A stretch of DNA of 64,000 bases from Culex pipiens pallens (Eukaryota > Arthropoda > Insecta > Diptera > Culicidae): the NCBI RefSeq assembly GCF_016801865.2, contig NC_068938.1, positions 130,476,689 through 130,540,688 on the forward strand, read 5' to 3'. Below the pieces are notes generated by a model. It was not told the origin of the DNA. It worked only from the letters and a program-made list of their open reading frames with translations, and ran no database searches. The position numbers and the translations under genes are program-made. Below, piece after piece: positions 13,001 through 24,246 of the stretch; position 1 is the first letter of the stretch, and each line of letters begins with the position of its first letter.

Positions 13001-13967
13001 ATATGAACATTAAATTTTTTTGACAATATTTTCATTTGAAAACTGTGTATTTTGTTGAAAAGTCTGTCCACATCCGAAAACAGATGGATATTTCGAAATT
13101 TGAGCGGCAACTCGCTCAGGTTCAGCACACTAGCTTTCATCTGCATTCAGAAGAATCAAAATCGGATTTAGGGGAGCTGAGAACGACGCGACACAAAATT
13201 TGGCAAAATTTTACCACATACGAACATCACTCGATCCCCACGGAATTTATGTTCTCAAAATTCGATGGTTGGAGATAGACGAGTTCTGCCAAAATGAATC
13301 GATAGAGCGTCGAAAATCAATGCAGTGTGATTTTTTGGCGATTTTTCCGATCAATATTCATGCTGTATCGTCTTATTTACGAAGATGAAAATGAAAACGT
13401 CCAGCCATAAAGTAAAACCTATACCTTTCTTTAGTAAGAAAGGCAAAAAGGTGATGAGTTTGGCTATTTGAGGAAAAAAGGTAAGAAGTTTCAAAAATCT
13501 AGCTTAACAAACAGTAAAATTACGTTTTGAAATTTGTGTCTTTCAATTACGAAAATTGTGATTTACAAACATGTATAGGTCATCGCTGAAGTTGTTTTTT
13601 CTCTTTTTCGTCATTTTCCTGTTTTTGCGCGTGACGCGTCGGGAAACTCAGTTTTTATTTTGAAAAAATAATATCTCGGAAACGTACGGTTCAACATCGC
13701 CAATTTTTTTTAATGTTATGTGAAATTTGCCGAGGAATCCGATACAAATATTTTCAGACATAGGCTCTTTGGTCCAGACACGGTCAAAACGCCCTTTTAA
13801 GGTTTTTAAAACTTCTTACTATTTTTCTCAAATAGCCAAACCAATCACCTTTCTTTTGCTTCTAAGACAGCTAAAATCGGATGAAATAACGTGGAGATAT
13901 GTTTTTTTGAAAAAAAAGTGGTTTTTGCGAAATATGACGAAAATTGCCATTTTTTGAACCACCCTAG
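10047..13967. mobile_element. 3.9-kb composite element with ~100-bp terminal inverted repeats
   Basis: The left end (CTAGGGTGGTTC, then TTTTCGTCAT and CAAAAACCAC) returns as its inverse at the right end, closing GAACCACCCTAG. The similarity extends about 100 bp, through a shared TCCGAT…AGCTGTCTTAGA word. No clear target duplication is visible. Nested inside are a foldback element (11099-12449), a duplicated ~110-bp block (about 10985-11096 and 13300-13422), a 145-bp imperfect hairpin near 10360-10505, and GCCTTTCTTAC/GTAAGAAAGGC words of another small repeat family. No transposase is recognisable. Confidence 0.6.
11099..12449. mobile_element. Foldback element, 1.35 kb, arms ~635 bp
   Basis: This is a near-perfect palindrome. 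The left arm starts GGGTAATTCTC at 11099 and the right arm ends GAGAATTACCC at 12449. The arms meet around an unpaired centre of about 75 bp near 11735-11810. The flanks are ACAC (11095-11098) and ACAC (12450-12453), a possible 4-bp target duplication. The mirrored small ORFs in both arms simply reflect the palindrome. Confidence 0.75.
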
Positions 13968-15707
13968 CACGATGTTTAGGGTGACCAATGGCCAAACAAA
14001 AAATACGGGTCTAATTATTTTGGCCAAGGAACCACGAGAAAAATTTTGAGTCCGATCAGAGAACTTTTTTTCGGTTTAGGCTCTTTTCAAATGGAATTGC
14101 TGACTAAAGATTGGTGTAGAATTTGCATTTGGCTTTGACAGCATCTCTAACTTCCTAATCAAACTAATTTGCAGAGAAAATTGTTTTTACTGTAAAAGAA
14201 CATCCCAAAATATCGTAATTTAACATTTATTTTTGGAAATACCTACCGAACTACAGAAACATTTCAAACATATTACTAGTTTACCATTTTGTATAGCTAA
14301 AAATAATTCTCATAGTACATTTTGATGTAAAAACTAGCCGGTTGTACTCTGTAAATATGAAATCAGTAACCATTTAGACAAGTAAATCATAAAATTTTGA
14401 TTTTTTTTTTTAAATATCCAGTATACATTTTTTGTTATTTAGGTGTTTTAAAAACACGCAAAAATCAAAAATCGAAAATTTTGTTGTTTTATACTTTGTA
14501 TAAAAACTCTACAAATGTTTCAAAATCAAGGAATCAAGAAATGTATTTTTCTACTTGAAACGCACTGTAAACTCCACCCTCCCCTAACTATAAATTAATA
14601 TCACGCGTACGGGGGAAATAAAAGTGGTGCAAAGAGAGCGAGTAAAAGGCAGCGGCGCCGATATCGGAAGGGAACAGTGAGAAAGAGCACAAGAGAGAAC
14701 ACTCAAAATCACCAACACAACAAAAGGGCAAAAACTCCAGCGTGAATGATAGTAATAATAACACAACCAACAATAACAACAACAATCGTGCCGCTGTACC
14801 CCTTATGCTCTCACATACACTGCTCTGACTTGGACTGCCAGTCAGCCGACACACCGGTCTTCTGAAAGGGAAAAAAAGTTAGTTACATCCTCCCAGTTGT
14901 TGTTCCCGTGTTATTTTATTCTTTTTTTTCTGTGTGGGTACTTCTTTTTATTTCTGGTGCATGGAAGGGAAACAAGTACAAGTCATGTCCCGAGTAATGG
15001 AAGGAACTTTTTACAAACAAATTTCATTTGCTCAAATTATCCATATTATTGTATTTTCTTGTTTTCAGTAATTCCCAAAAATGTGTTCAATAATGTTTGA
15101 CTGTTATATTTTTTAAACGTATAAAACTTTTTAAAGAATAACACTTTATGATAATTGGCAAACAGAAATATAAAACAAAATAAGTGAAACTGATTTAAAG
15201 TTTCTATTTTGGATTCCTCCGAAACTCGGGCTTCACTTCTGAAGAGTTCCAAATCACGAGTCTGAACTTGGTTCATGGATCACGACTAGTAAACATACCA
15301 TCCAGTAGCAGAACAAAACGGTACTCCAAGACTCCAAGAGGAAAGAGAGCGTGCTCAAAAGAGAAAGAGTAATGTTACTTCTTTCCCGGACTCGAAACTT
15401 CAAATTTTGCTCGCAGTAACTCCGCAACTCCAACTTGAAAGAGACTCGCTCGCTCTCTCTCAAGAGGGAACAATATTCATTCATTGATTCGACACGGTTC
15501 TACCGTTTGCCGGCTTCGCTTAATACTGCTACTAACCAACATTAACTTGCTTGCTGGTGTTTGTGTGAAATTGCCCCTTCTGGTAGGTTTAGATTTTAAT
15601 CTACTTTCGACGTAATGTGAGCTCGTGGAGGGAATTCACTCGACTTTTTTAACCTCTTGAATTTTAATTAGATATCTGAAGAATGAATTAAATACTAATT
15701 TGTAAAG
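13968..15707. other. Spacer with GAGA-rich patches
   Basis: 14600-14860 and 15320-15480 are richer in GAGAG/CTCTC words and AAC repeats than the surrounding DNA, as in insect regulatory or 5' leader DNA. I can assign neither a transcript nor a direction. The rest is AT-rich. Confidence 0.25.
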
Positions 15708-15873
15708 AGAAGGGACTTATGTTAATAATACCAGATAAAGCTAGTTTTAGCAAAATTATTAATAAGGTTATCAAATTGATGATCCAAGAAAATTAAATTC
15801 ATCAATCTTGAGAAAAAAAATGAATTTCTAAAAAAAACTATAATCCAGCAATTTGTGTTGTATGATCAACATG
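15708..15873 (+). repeat. Left copy of 165-bp flanking duplication
   Basis: The block begins AGAAGGGACTTATG and ends TGTATGATCAACATG. It recurs at 17181-17345 with only a few differences (for example ataccag/attccaa, aaggtt/aagatt, and one A in a homopolymer). The two blocks abut the ends of the element at 15874-17180, so they look like an exceptionally long target-site duplication. Confidence 0.8.
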
Positions 15874-17180
15874 TGTTTTCCACGGTTTGTCGGCAGCGAA
15901 AAGGAAGAGATAGGCCGAATAACCAAAAAAAGAGAAATATACAAAGTGTCCATCGGAGAAGACATATTGTGGGACTAGCTTGATGCAGCCCGAATCCAGT
16001 GAACAATTTCATGTATTTGAGGAGTGATTTTAGCAGTCCCATTCCAAGAACTGCTTCCCATTAGCATAAGTGTTGATCATGGCCACAATTCCTAGCAGCA
16101 GAAGAAATTTCGAGTGATGACCATTTAACGGGTGGTGCATGCAGTCGATCATGCACAACCAGAAGAGCTGCAGAAGCTGCAGACGGAATTGGAAACTTTG
16201 AACAGTTGAAGATTCAGGACACAAGTGACGAGACGGTCAAATGGATTGAAGCCCAAGATTTCTGATTTGGTGAGATCTTTCCATTTTGAATTTCAGAAGA
16301 TTCATTCATTTAAACTGACATACAAACATTTCATTTAAGACAATATTTTTATTATTGCAAATGAATTGTTGGATATTTTTTTATATTGATCTCTTTGTGA
16401 TTGGATAATCCAATTTGCTCTCCATCTGCATTAACTATTTCTTATTCCTGATTTTCTGTTCTTGTTTTGCTCCATAACATCTCCCTTTTGCTCCCTAATA
16501 TCTATCTCTTTTATGTCCTTGTGAGGGGATCATCGATCCATCCGCATTGACACACTATCTTTTCATTTTTCGTCTTGTCTTTCTTCTTATTTTTCATTGT
16601 TTTTTTCACACTTACTACCAGTCTTTGTGAGGGGATACTGAGCTCGATTTGCTCTCCATCCGCATTGACCTTTTCTCATCTTTGATTTTCCTTTTTATCA
16701 GTAGTTAGAACCAAAGCCGGGGATTGGGTAGGGAGCATCAGGGCAGTGGACAGTATGCTGTAATGGCGGAGACTGGATGTGGATAGTGGAAGACCAGAAC
16801 TACGTCACAAGGGGGAAATAGTTTATTAATTATACAATTCTAAAGGATTGTCTAATTACTACATCTATTGACCTCTGTCAGTTTCCAGCTGTCTGCCGCG
16901 CCCTTTTAGGCCCCCAACAGGGTGCGAGCCCTGTTTTTCAGCTTTGTCTGACTTTTTTCGGAGTTATTGGAGGTTACTGTCGGAAGGAGATTCTCTTCCC
17001 CTGAGGACACCGTGAGTGATTTTGCTTGTTCGCGTCCAACCATCCCCTTTTGGCCCTTCATACGGCAGTAATTTGAAGATGCTCCCTTTAAGTCTGAGCC
17101 ACTGTAATTCTAGGCAACCGCTACATAGGTCATCCTTGTGGCCCTGTTGGTTAACTCATCAAATCAAATCAAATCAAATC
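15874..17180 (+). mobile_element. Retroelement-like insertion with (AAATC)n tail
   Basis: The element lies exactly between the two copies of a 165-bp direct repeat and ends in four to five AAATC units, the tail type of some non-LTR retroelements and SINEs. No RT is present, so it is a 5'-truncated or non-autonomous copy. About 16390-16680 contains three imperfect copies of a ~100-bp module marked by TTGTGAGGGGAT and CTCTCCATCCGCATTGAC. It shares a word resembling GATTTCTGATTTGGTGAGA with the element at 18252-19057, suggesting related 3' ends. Confidence 0.6.
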
Positions 17181-17345
17181 AGAAGGGACTTATGTTAATA
17201 ATTCCAAATAAAGCTAGTTTTAGCAAAATTATTAATAAGATTATCAAATTGATGATCCAAGAAAATTAAATTCATCAATCTTGAGAAAAAAATGAATTTC
17301 TAAAAAAAACTATAATCCAGCAATTTGTGTTGTATGATCAACATG
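17181..17345 (+). repeat. Right copy of 165-bp flanking duplication
   Basis: This is the partner of 15708-15873, at about 97% identity by eye. It follows the AAATC tail directly. Confidence 0.8.
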
Positions 17346-18226
17346 AGTTAATTAAAATCAACTCTCAAGTCAACTCTGCTAACCCACTCTCACACACTAA
17401 CACAAGGAAACAACTTCACAAAAAAAGAACGAACGAAAAGCAAGTGAGACAAAATAAGTCATTATTAATCATTAGCTTATCGGGTAACTTCTGTTTTTTC
17501 GTAAATCCCATATTTTGCTCGTGTCGAAGAAACTTCCTCAACAACTCCAACATTCTCTGGAAAACAGCATTAAATTATGTAAAGAGTCAAATTTTGACCC
17601 AAATCTTCACCTTAAATTGGCTGACATTTTACAAATCTTGTTTTAAATCAAGACTAAACTATTCCGAAAATATTGAAAATATTTCAGGAAATACTGGTTT
17701 AAAAAAAAAGAGTCAATAAAATCTCCACTCTCTCCCCTATTTTCAACGCCCACGCAAAGCGTAAGACAAAAGTGATTTAATCAAATTTTTCTCACCCACG
17801 CATGCACCCATACACCACTATCCGTCACAATATAAGGAAATGATGATTTATCACACACTGTTATGCGGAGGCAGTTTTCCATCCAGTATATAGACCGGAA
17901 AAATTTGCGTAATTAATAGGATGACTGCAACTTTTTCTTACGATATGGCTGTTGGTGTGCAGTGTGAAAACAATGATGATTAGAAATCAATAAAACCACT
18001 CACAAAAACTATTTGTTTTGTTTTAAAAAACTTTTTGGACAACGATTTTTTAAAGGAAAATTATGTTTTATTAAAAATAACTGGTTTTACCGCATTTCAA
18101 GTAAAATAGCTCTTTATCTAGCAAATCCGAATTGTTATTGAACAAACATCTATAGACTTATAAAAACACATCCCATATTTATTTCAAAAAGATTGCTCTT
18201 TCCAAAAGTTGTTTAAGTTAATTTAT
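17346..18226. other. AT-rich spacer, no gene
   Basis: A plus-strand frame to 17719 is lysine/asparagine-rich, as expected of AT-rich DNA, and has no domain. Nothing else is recognised. Confidence 0.3.
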
Positions 18227-18251
18227 TTTATGCTGTTACTAATTGAGGTCA

Positions 18252-19057
18252 GGAGATCGCAGTAAGCTATTGTCGCGTCCGGTTTGTTTGATTTTTCGCT
18301 CCGCGTTTTTTTTCGTCTTCTGAGGATTTCCGTCAAATTCTTATCGGCTAGTTCTAGACGAACTTGTGAGTGGCAGTGGACAAGGTGGAGATGGTGGAGA
18401 TATCCGGGATTCGCGTTGCGTTGCTGCATGTCCGGGAAGACGTCGCTGACCTGGGATAGAGCCTCAATCGCGCAGATGACGAGGAAATCTTGGCTGGTTT
18501 GATGCGGCCGGTTTGGCGGCTCCTAAGAACTTAGGAGCTGCAAGTTGGGACACAATATGGCTGTGTCTTTCGAAGATTTTAAGATTTGCTGATTCTTGGT
18601 GAGAGCTTTCCATCATTATTTGCTAAATGATTATATTCCCTTATATTATTATACTATAAATTCAATAGCCCTCCTACCCCTTCCTCACTTTCCCATTCCT
18701 TAATCCCATTTTGCCCAATTCCACTTCCTCCCTAAAAATATAATTATCTGCCAAATTTACACTAACACACCACACCTAACTGATCCGGAGCGTTTGGTAC
18801 GGTATGTCCACGCATCCTTCCTCCCCTGTAGATTCTGTGGAATGTGATCCGTTCACAGAATCCTCTCTGCGGTAAACACAACGCAGTAGGGCTGGCCGCT
18901 TTAATTTTTGTATTACATTTTCGGGTGATCTCGAATGTATTACAATTATTAATATTGACAAGAAAAGTGCTTGGGGCGTAATCTAATCACAAGACTTTCC
19001 AGCATGCTTTCATCGGACTGGCTGCGTTTGTGTTAGATTAGATTAGATTAGATTAGA
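18252..19057 (+). mobile_element. Non-LTR-type insertion with (GATTA)n tail and 25-bp target duplication
   Basis: The element is flanked by identical 25-bp direct repeats at 18227-18251 and 19058-19082 (both contain TGCTGTTACTAATTGAGGTC). It ends in about five GATTA units. A long perfect target duplication plus a pentanucleotide tail fits target-primed reverse transcription. The body has no RT and only a short frame at 18284-18502, so it is 5'-truncated or a SINE-like derivative. It shares an internal word with 15874-17180. Confidence 0.75.
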
Positions 19058-19161
19058 TTTATGCTGTTACTAATTGAGGTCATGAATTAGATTCTCGTAC
19101 CGAGTGGACGATTTTCGACGATTTTAAAGATAAGTTCTACTTGAGGTTAGGTTATGTAGAG

Positions 19162-19237
19162 CAGCGATTCTCAACCTTCTTCTACGCTGGTACCCCATTC
19201 CATGTAGTAGGCCCGGTACTCCCGTTGAGAATCGCTG
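19162..19237. mobile_element. 76-bp hAT MITE
   Basis: The ends are CAGCGATTCTCAAC and the inverse GTTGAGAATCGCTG. The flanks are a perfect 8-bp duplication, ATGTAGAG, at 19154-19161 and 19238-19245. Terminus and duplication length both match hAT transposition. At 76 bp it is little more than two termini around a CCC/GGG-bearing centre. Confidence 0.85.
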
Positions 19238-19245
19238 ATGTAGAG

Positions 19246-19721
19246 GATTGTTGTATAACTTTTTGACTAATTTATTTTAAGGTACAATTGTGCATGTTTT
19301 TCCATAAAAAAAAGTCTGAACTTAAACATATTTAAAGAATTGTATATTCTTGCGAAACAATCAAATCAGGTTAAAGTTATATTTTATTAGATTTATCATT
19401 TTTTTTCATTCAGGCTTTTTTTAAATTCTATGAAAATAATTCATTCTTTGTATTTTTTTTCTGTGGGTTTATCCCTTTTAGCAGGCATGGGCAGTTCTTT
19501 AAAAAGATTTTTGAGAATATTACTAAATTTGTACATATTGCAAATAATAAATCGATAAAATAAAATAATACTACACAAAATAATTTTACTATTTTTTGTG
19601 AGTTTTTTTTATTTCGTTATTTTTTTAAAATAAAATTGCTTCAAAAATGAAAAAAAAACTCGATGATCTAGAAAAAATCAAGTAATTTTATATTCCTCGA
19701 TAATAATCTATTGCTTTTTTT
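19246..19721. other. AT-rich spacer, no gene
   Basis: Homopolymer-rich AT sequence. Nothing is recognised. Confidence 0.3.
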
Positions 19722-20108
19722 CCATAAAATTATTTTTATTAGGTCCTTTTCGGTACTGGGACCTGGTAAGGACCGTGTCGGCTTTTGTAATTACATTTGA
19801 CTTAATAATTACAGAGGATCTTGTGTGTAAATGTTAGTGGGAGGGGAGCCGATTACCCGCGGCCTACTCGGGGTTAGTAGGGAAGGGATTGATGTTAAGG
19901 ACAAGGCGTGGGAAGGGAAGGGGGATTGTGTAGGGGTCTTGGTTGGCTCTGCTGGCCTTTGCGTTTTGTCCTCAGCCGCAACTCGGTGTCCAGCTGCTGG
20001 GGCGATCTAGCTTTGCTTCCGGTGCAATCCAGAAACGACGGCTTTGTGCGAAGGCGAGTTATACTAACAGAAGGAAAACTAACTGGAGAAAAACTAACTG
20101 GAAGAAAA

Positions 20109-20990
20109 CTAAATAGATATTTTGGAATCTGAGAGGAACTGATAGATCGGATAGAGAACATCAAGGTCAAATTGAGATAACGCGTCTCGCATCGGGATTT
20201 CTGGTGGTCTTCCTCGGGCCCTGAGGGTATCTTTCAACTTAATTCTGTGAACATGGTGACCTGGACACGCCCATACGAGATGGTCGATGTCCTGATAACC
20301 CTGCCCACAGTCGCATAAGTTCGTATCACTCATGTTGATACGGTAAAGATGAGCCTTGGACGAGTTATGGTTCGACATAAGGTGGGACATCGTTCTGATG
20401 AATCCACGCGTCAAGTCCATTCCCTTGAACCAGGCTTTTCTTTGCACCTTAGGTCGTATGGAATACATCCAACGTCCCTTGGTGTCGTCGTCCCATTGTT
20501 TTTGCCAATCCAGAAGCGCTCGCTGCCTCGGAAAACCGTAGCATTCTTGTAGGCTAATTGGCGTTTCAAAAATGTCTCCACTCTCAGCACCCTTCTTGGC
20601 GAGCAAATCCGCTTTCTCATTACCCGGAATCGAGCAATGAGCGCGGACCCACACCACCGTGATGCTGAAGGACTGAGCCGCCAGGTTGTTTAAAGTCTTG
20701 CGTATTTCCGTGAGGAAAAACGCAGACTCCCTGGTCGGCTTCAGAGACCGGATAGCCTCAACAGAGCTAAAGCTATCGGTGAAGATGAAGTAGTGATCAG
20801 GTGGCATGGTCTCGATGATTCGCAGTGCGCAGTAAACCGCGGCTAACTCTGCGACGTAAACCGAACTCGGGTCCTTCAGCTTAAAGAACAGCTGATAAGA
20901 TTCATGATAAACACCGAAGCCCGTACAGCTGTCGAGCTTGGAGCCATCGGTGAAGAAGGCTGTACTTTGATGCGAAGTTCGACGGTACAA
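20109..20990 (-). pseudogene. RNase H and zinc-knuckle part of the retrotransposon ORF2
   Basis: This frame encodes a type I RNase H domain with all four catalytic acidic residues visible: D in FTDGSK (about 20947), E in VAELAA (about 20848), D in FTDSFSS (about 20776) and D in NEKADLL (about 20608). Downstream lies the cysteine/histidine motif CDCGQGYQDIDH…C, then a stop at 20109. It removes RNA from the RNA-DNA hybrid during retrotransposition. The frame is offset from the RT frame. The join near 20985-21000 therefore needs a frameshift, and the piece is a decayed segment of one ORF2, not a separate gene. Confidence 0.8.
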
Positions 20991-21864
20991 CTCCCCGCAG
21001 AAGATGGTTTGGGATACCGCGAGTATCGGCTTTCATGGACGTGTCGAAGCCAATCAGGGTGCTGCTGGTTAACGGAGGCGTGCGCTGTACCGTTGTGCTC
21101 GGGCTCCACTCCCACGATGACATAAAGTCATAATATAGAAGCATGCGCCGAGACTCAACGTGAAGGTTCAGCAACGTTTCAAAGTTGTCAATTACCAGTT
21201 TATTCCTGTAATCACACCGGATCAGGAACCGGTAAGACAGTTCGTAGTAACGAGTTCGCAGAGGCAATACTCCCGCTAAGACCTCGAGGGTCATGTTGTG
21301 AGTTGAGTGCATGCATCCTAAGACAATGCGAAGACTTCGGTACTGTATCCGCTGGAGAACCAACAAGCGTGATTTCGCGGCTGTTTGGAAGCAGAAACTG
21401 CCATATTCCAGCACCGAGAGTATCGTTGTCTTGTACAGTCGAAGCAGGTCAGAAGGATGGGCGCCCCACCGGTTGCCAGAGACGCTGCGCAGAAAATTAG
21501 TTCTTTGCAGGCACTTTTGCTTCAGGTAGTTGATGTGCTTCCCCCATGTTCCCTTTTGATCGAAGATGGTACCCATGTACATGAAGTGGTCCGACTGCTC
21601 GATAGTCTTTCCCGAGAGAGAAAGATTGAGCTGCGGCGGTTCATGCTTCCCCGTAAAAACGACCAGTTCCGTCTTCTCCGGAGAGAATTCAATACCCTTT
21701 CCAACTGCCCAATGGGCCAAGTTGTTCAGGGTATCTTGCAAAGGTTCTTGCAGATCGACTTCCTTCTTGGCAGCGATTGAAACCACTGCGTCATCTGCGT
21801 ACTGTATAAGGGTGCAGTCTCCGGTCAAGCAATCGTCGATGTCGCTGACGTAGAAGTTATACAT
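20985..21864 (-). pseudogene. Reverse transcriptase C-terminal half (YADD box) of ORF2
   Basis: This holds the RT palm and thumb segment. The catalytic YADD box lies at 21790-21801 within LIQYADDAVV, followed by the E/F motifs and the linker to RNase H (…LLRGVVP). Its open frame runs on upstream into the foldback element because that inserted DNA happens to stay open; only the part up to 21864 belongs to the retrotransposon. The preceding RT half resumes at 23779. The reading frame is lost near 20985-21000, where RNase H continues in another frame. Confidence 0.8.
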
Positions 21865-23770
21865 TAGCGTGTCCCAAAAAAACACGAAGTCGAGGAATTC
21901 AATGTGCTCAGTTCTCAAATGATAGAAAATCATGTTAGAAACAACTCTCTCATACATGAAAACTTTCGGAAAAATCGTTTACCACGTTCCCTGGGCATTT
22001 TTTTGAAAAAAGTCAGTTTTTTCGACAATTTCACAAAATCTGCTTAGAAAAAATGGAAAATTTTAAAATTTCAAATAGCCTATACCATTAAATGATGGTC
22101 TGTGGTCCAATAAACAAGTTATTGTATCGATTTGGCCTTTTAAAACTTTGTTTTCACTTTCCCGGTAGCTTTTATGTCGAAAAATACGAGTTTTTGCTTT
22201 ACTTTTTTTCAATCTTTTCCCTCGGTATTGAACACAAAAATTTCCTCATATGTGAAAATACATGCATCTTGTAGGAAATTTTCCGCCGAAGATTTTCGTC
22301 TAAGCAACTTTGAAGTTTCATCAACTCTGAGCTGAGATATTCCAGTTTTTGTGAAGAAAGAATATTGAATATTTGAAAATGTTGATATTAATCATCATTG
22401 GAATACAATATTAGGGATAATTTAAGCCTAATTTGAAGTGCGGCTGTATCGCATCTGTTTTTAAACATGATTGGTTCATCCTTCAATACTAAGGGCCACC
22501 TGGTGTTGTTTTCTCATGGCACACTACGTGCTAAATGAATGAATTACTTTTAGCAAATAACTCATTTTTAGAGCATTTTGCATTTAAACCAATCGATGCA
22601 CGTTTGCTGTGTTTCCATGGATACAAATAAACAAATAACAAATCGATGCATCTGTGCTCTCTTATGCTATCTAGATAGGAAAACCAGTAAGCTTAGTACA
22701 AGAGCACAGAGGCATCGAAATATATGGTTCGATTGTACGGGGTTGGCAATTGTCCACGCTCCAACCAAAAAAGTTTTTTTTATGGACAATTGACCATGAG
22801 AAGGGGAGGGAGCTGAGATTTAAAAAAAATGTCTACGTGATTAATGGATGGATCCCTATAGAATAAATTCCAAATATTAGTGATATTTTTAATTTACCTG
22901 AACATCGGATTTATCAACAGGAGTTATAAGAAGGGAGTGTAAACGTTACGTTGTGGTTCAGATCACGGAAATGCGTACAATTGAACCTTATATTTGTTAT
23001 TTGTTTATTTGTATCCATGGAAACACAGCAAACGTGCATCGATTGGTTTAAATGCCAAATGCTCTAAATATGAGTTATTTGCTAAAAGTAATTCATTCAT
23101 TTAGCACGTAGTGTGCCATGAGAAAACAAAACCAGGTGGACCTTAGTATTGAAGGATGAACCAATCATGTTTAAAAACAGATGCGATACAGCCTCACTTC
23201 AAATTAGGCTTAAATTATCCTTAATATTGTATGCCAATGATGATTAATATCAACATTTTCAAATATTCAATATTCTTTCATCACAAAAACTGGAATATCT
23301 CAGCTCAGAGTTGATGAAACTTCAAAATTGCTTAGACGAAAATCTTCGGCGGAAAATTTCCTACAAGATGCATGTATTTTCACATATGAGGAAATTTTTG
23401 TGTTCAATACCGAGGGAAAAGATTGAAAAAAAGTAAAGCAAAAACTCGTATTTTTCGACATAAAAGCTACCGGGAAAGTGAAAACAAAGTTTTAAAAGGC
23501 CAAATCGATACAATAACTTGTTTATTGGACCACAGACCATCATTTAATGGTATAGGCTATTTGAAATTTTAAAATTTTCCATTTTTTCTAAGCAGATTTT
23601 GTGAAATTGTCGAAAAAACTGACTTTTTTCAAAAAAATGCCCAGGGAACGTGGTAAACGATTTTTCCGAAAGTTTTCATGTATGAGAGAGTTGTTTCTAA
23701 CATGATTTTCTATCATTTGAGAACTGAGCACATTGAATTCCTCGAATTCGTGTTTTTTTGGGACACGCTA
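21865..23770. mobile_element. hAT-type foldback element, 1.9 kb, arms ~775 bp
   Basis: The element begins TAGCGTGTCCCAAAAAAACA and ends as the inverse. The arms match from 21865-22640 and 22995-23770, around a ~355-bp loop. The target duplication TTATACAT is perfect (21857-21864 and 23771-23778) and fits the hAT pattern of T at 2 and A at 7. It sits within the retrotransposon RT codons for MYN. There is no transposase. The mirrored 60-codon frames at 22092 and 23361 are the same sequence in each arm. Confidence 0.9.
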
Positions 23771-23778
23771 TTATACAT

Positions 23779-24246
23779 GGATGGGCTAAGGCGTGAGCCT
23801 TGTGCCAAACCCATGTAACTTATCCGGGTGATTGCCAGATCACCTTGCACAAAGCGCATGTGTTTTTCTGACAACAGCTTGATGAGGAAGTTGCACATCG
23901 TCGGATTGAGACCGCTCCGCCGCAGCTTTACTCCCAACACCTCGATGGAGACTGAATCGAATGCACCCTTGATGTCTAGAAAGACAGAAGCCATTTGCTG
24001 TTTTTTACCACGGGCTATGTCAATCCCTGTGGCCAGCAAGGCTAGACAGTCGCTTGTTCCCTTGCCTCTCCGGAAGCCATACTGCGTGTCTGACAGCAAG
24101 TGCTCTCGTTCCATCCATGGTTCGAGGCGGTCGAGGATCATCTTCTCCAGCAACTTGCGTAGACACGACAGCAAGCTGATTGGACGATACGAGTTGTGGT
24201 CGGACGCCGGCTTGCCGGGCTTTTGAATGGCAACCACCCGGACCTG
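23779..24246 (-). pseudogene. Reverse transcriptase N-terminal half of ORF2
   Basis: RT motifs 0-4 are visible in order: VVAIQKPGK, NSYRPISLLSCLRKLLEK, QYGFRRGKGTSD, then FLDIKGAFDSV (the first catalytic aspartate, near 23970) and GLAQGSRLSPSMYN. The sequence breaks right after SPSMYN, where the foldback inserted. The codon row continues at 21864 downwards as …YNFYVSDIDD, so the insertion split a formerly continuous gene. Upstream it is separated from the linker only by one TGA codon. Confidence 0.85.

Noticed and set aside
10047..13967. Target-site duplication for the composite element
   Set aside because: Only a possible AGC offset by two bases is visible. This is too weak to call.
20349..21853. 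Plus-strand ORFs across the retrotransposon
   Set aside because: They are shadows of the minus-strand RT and RNase H frames, which show catalytic motifs.
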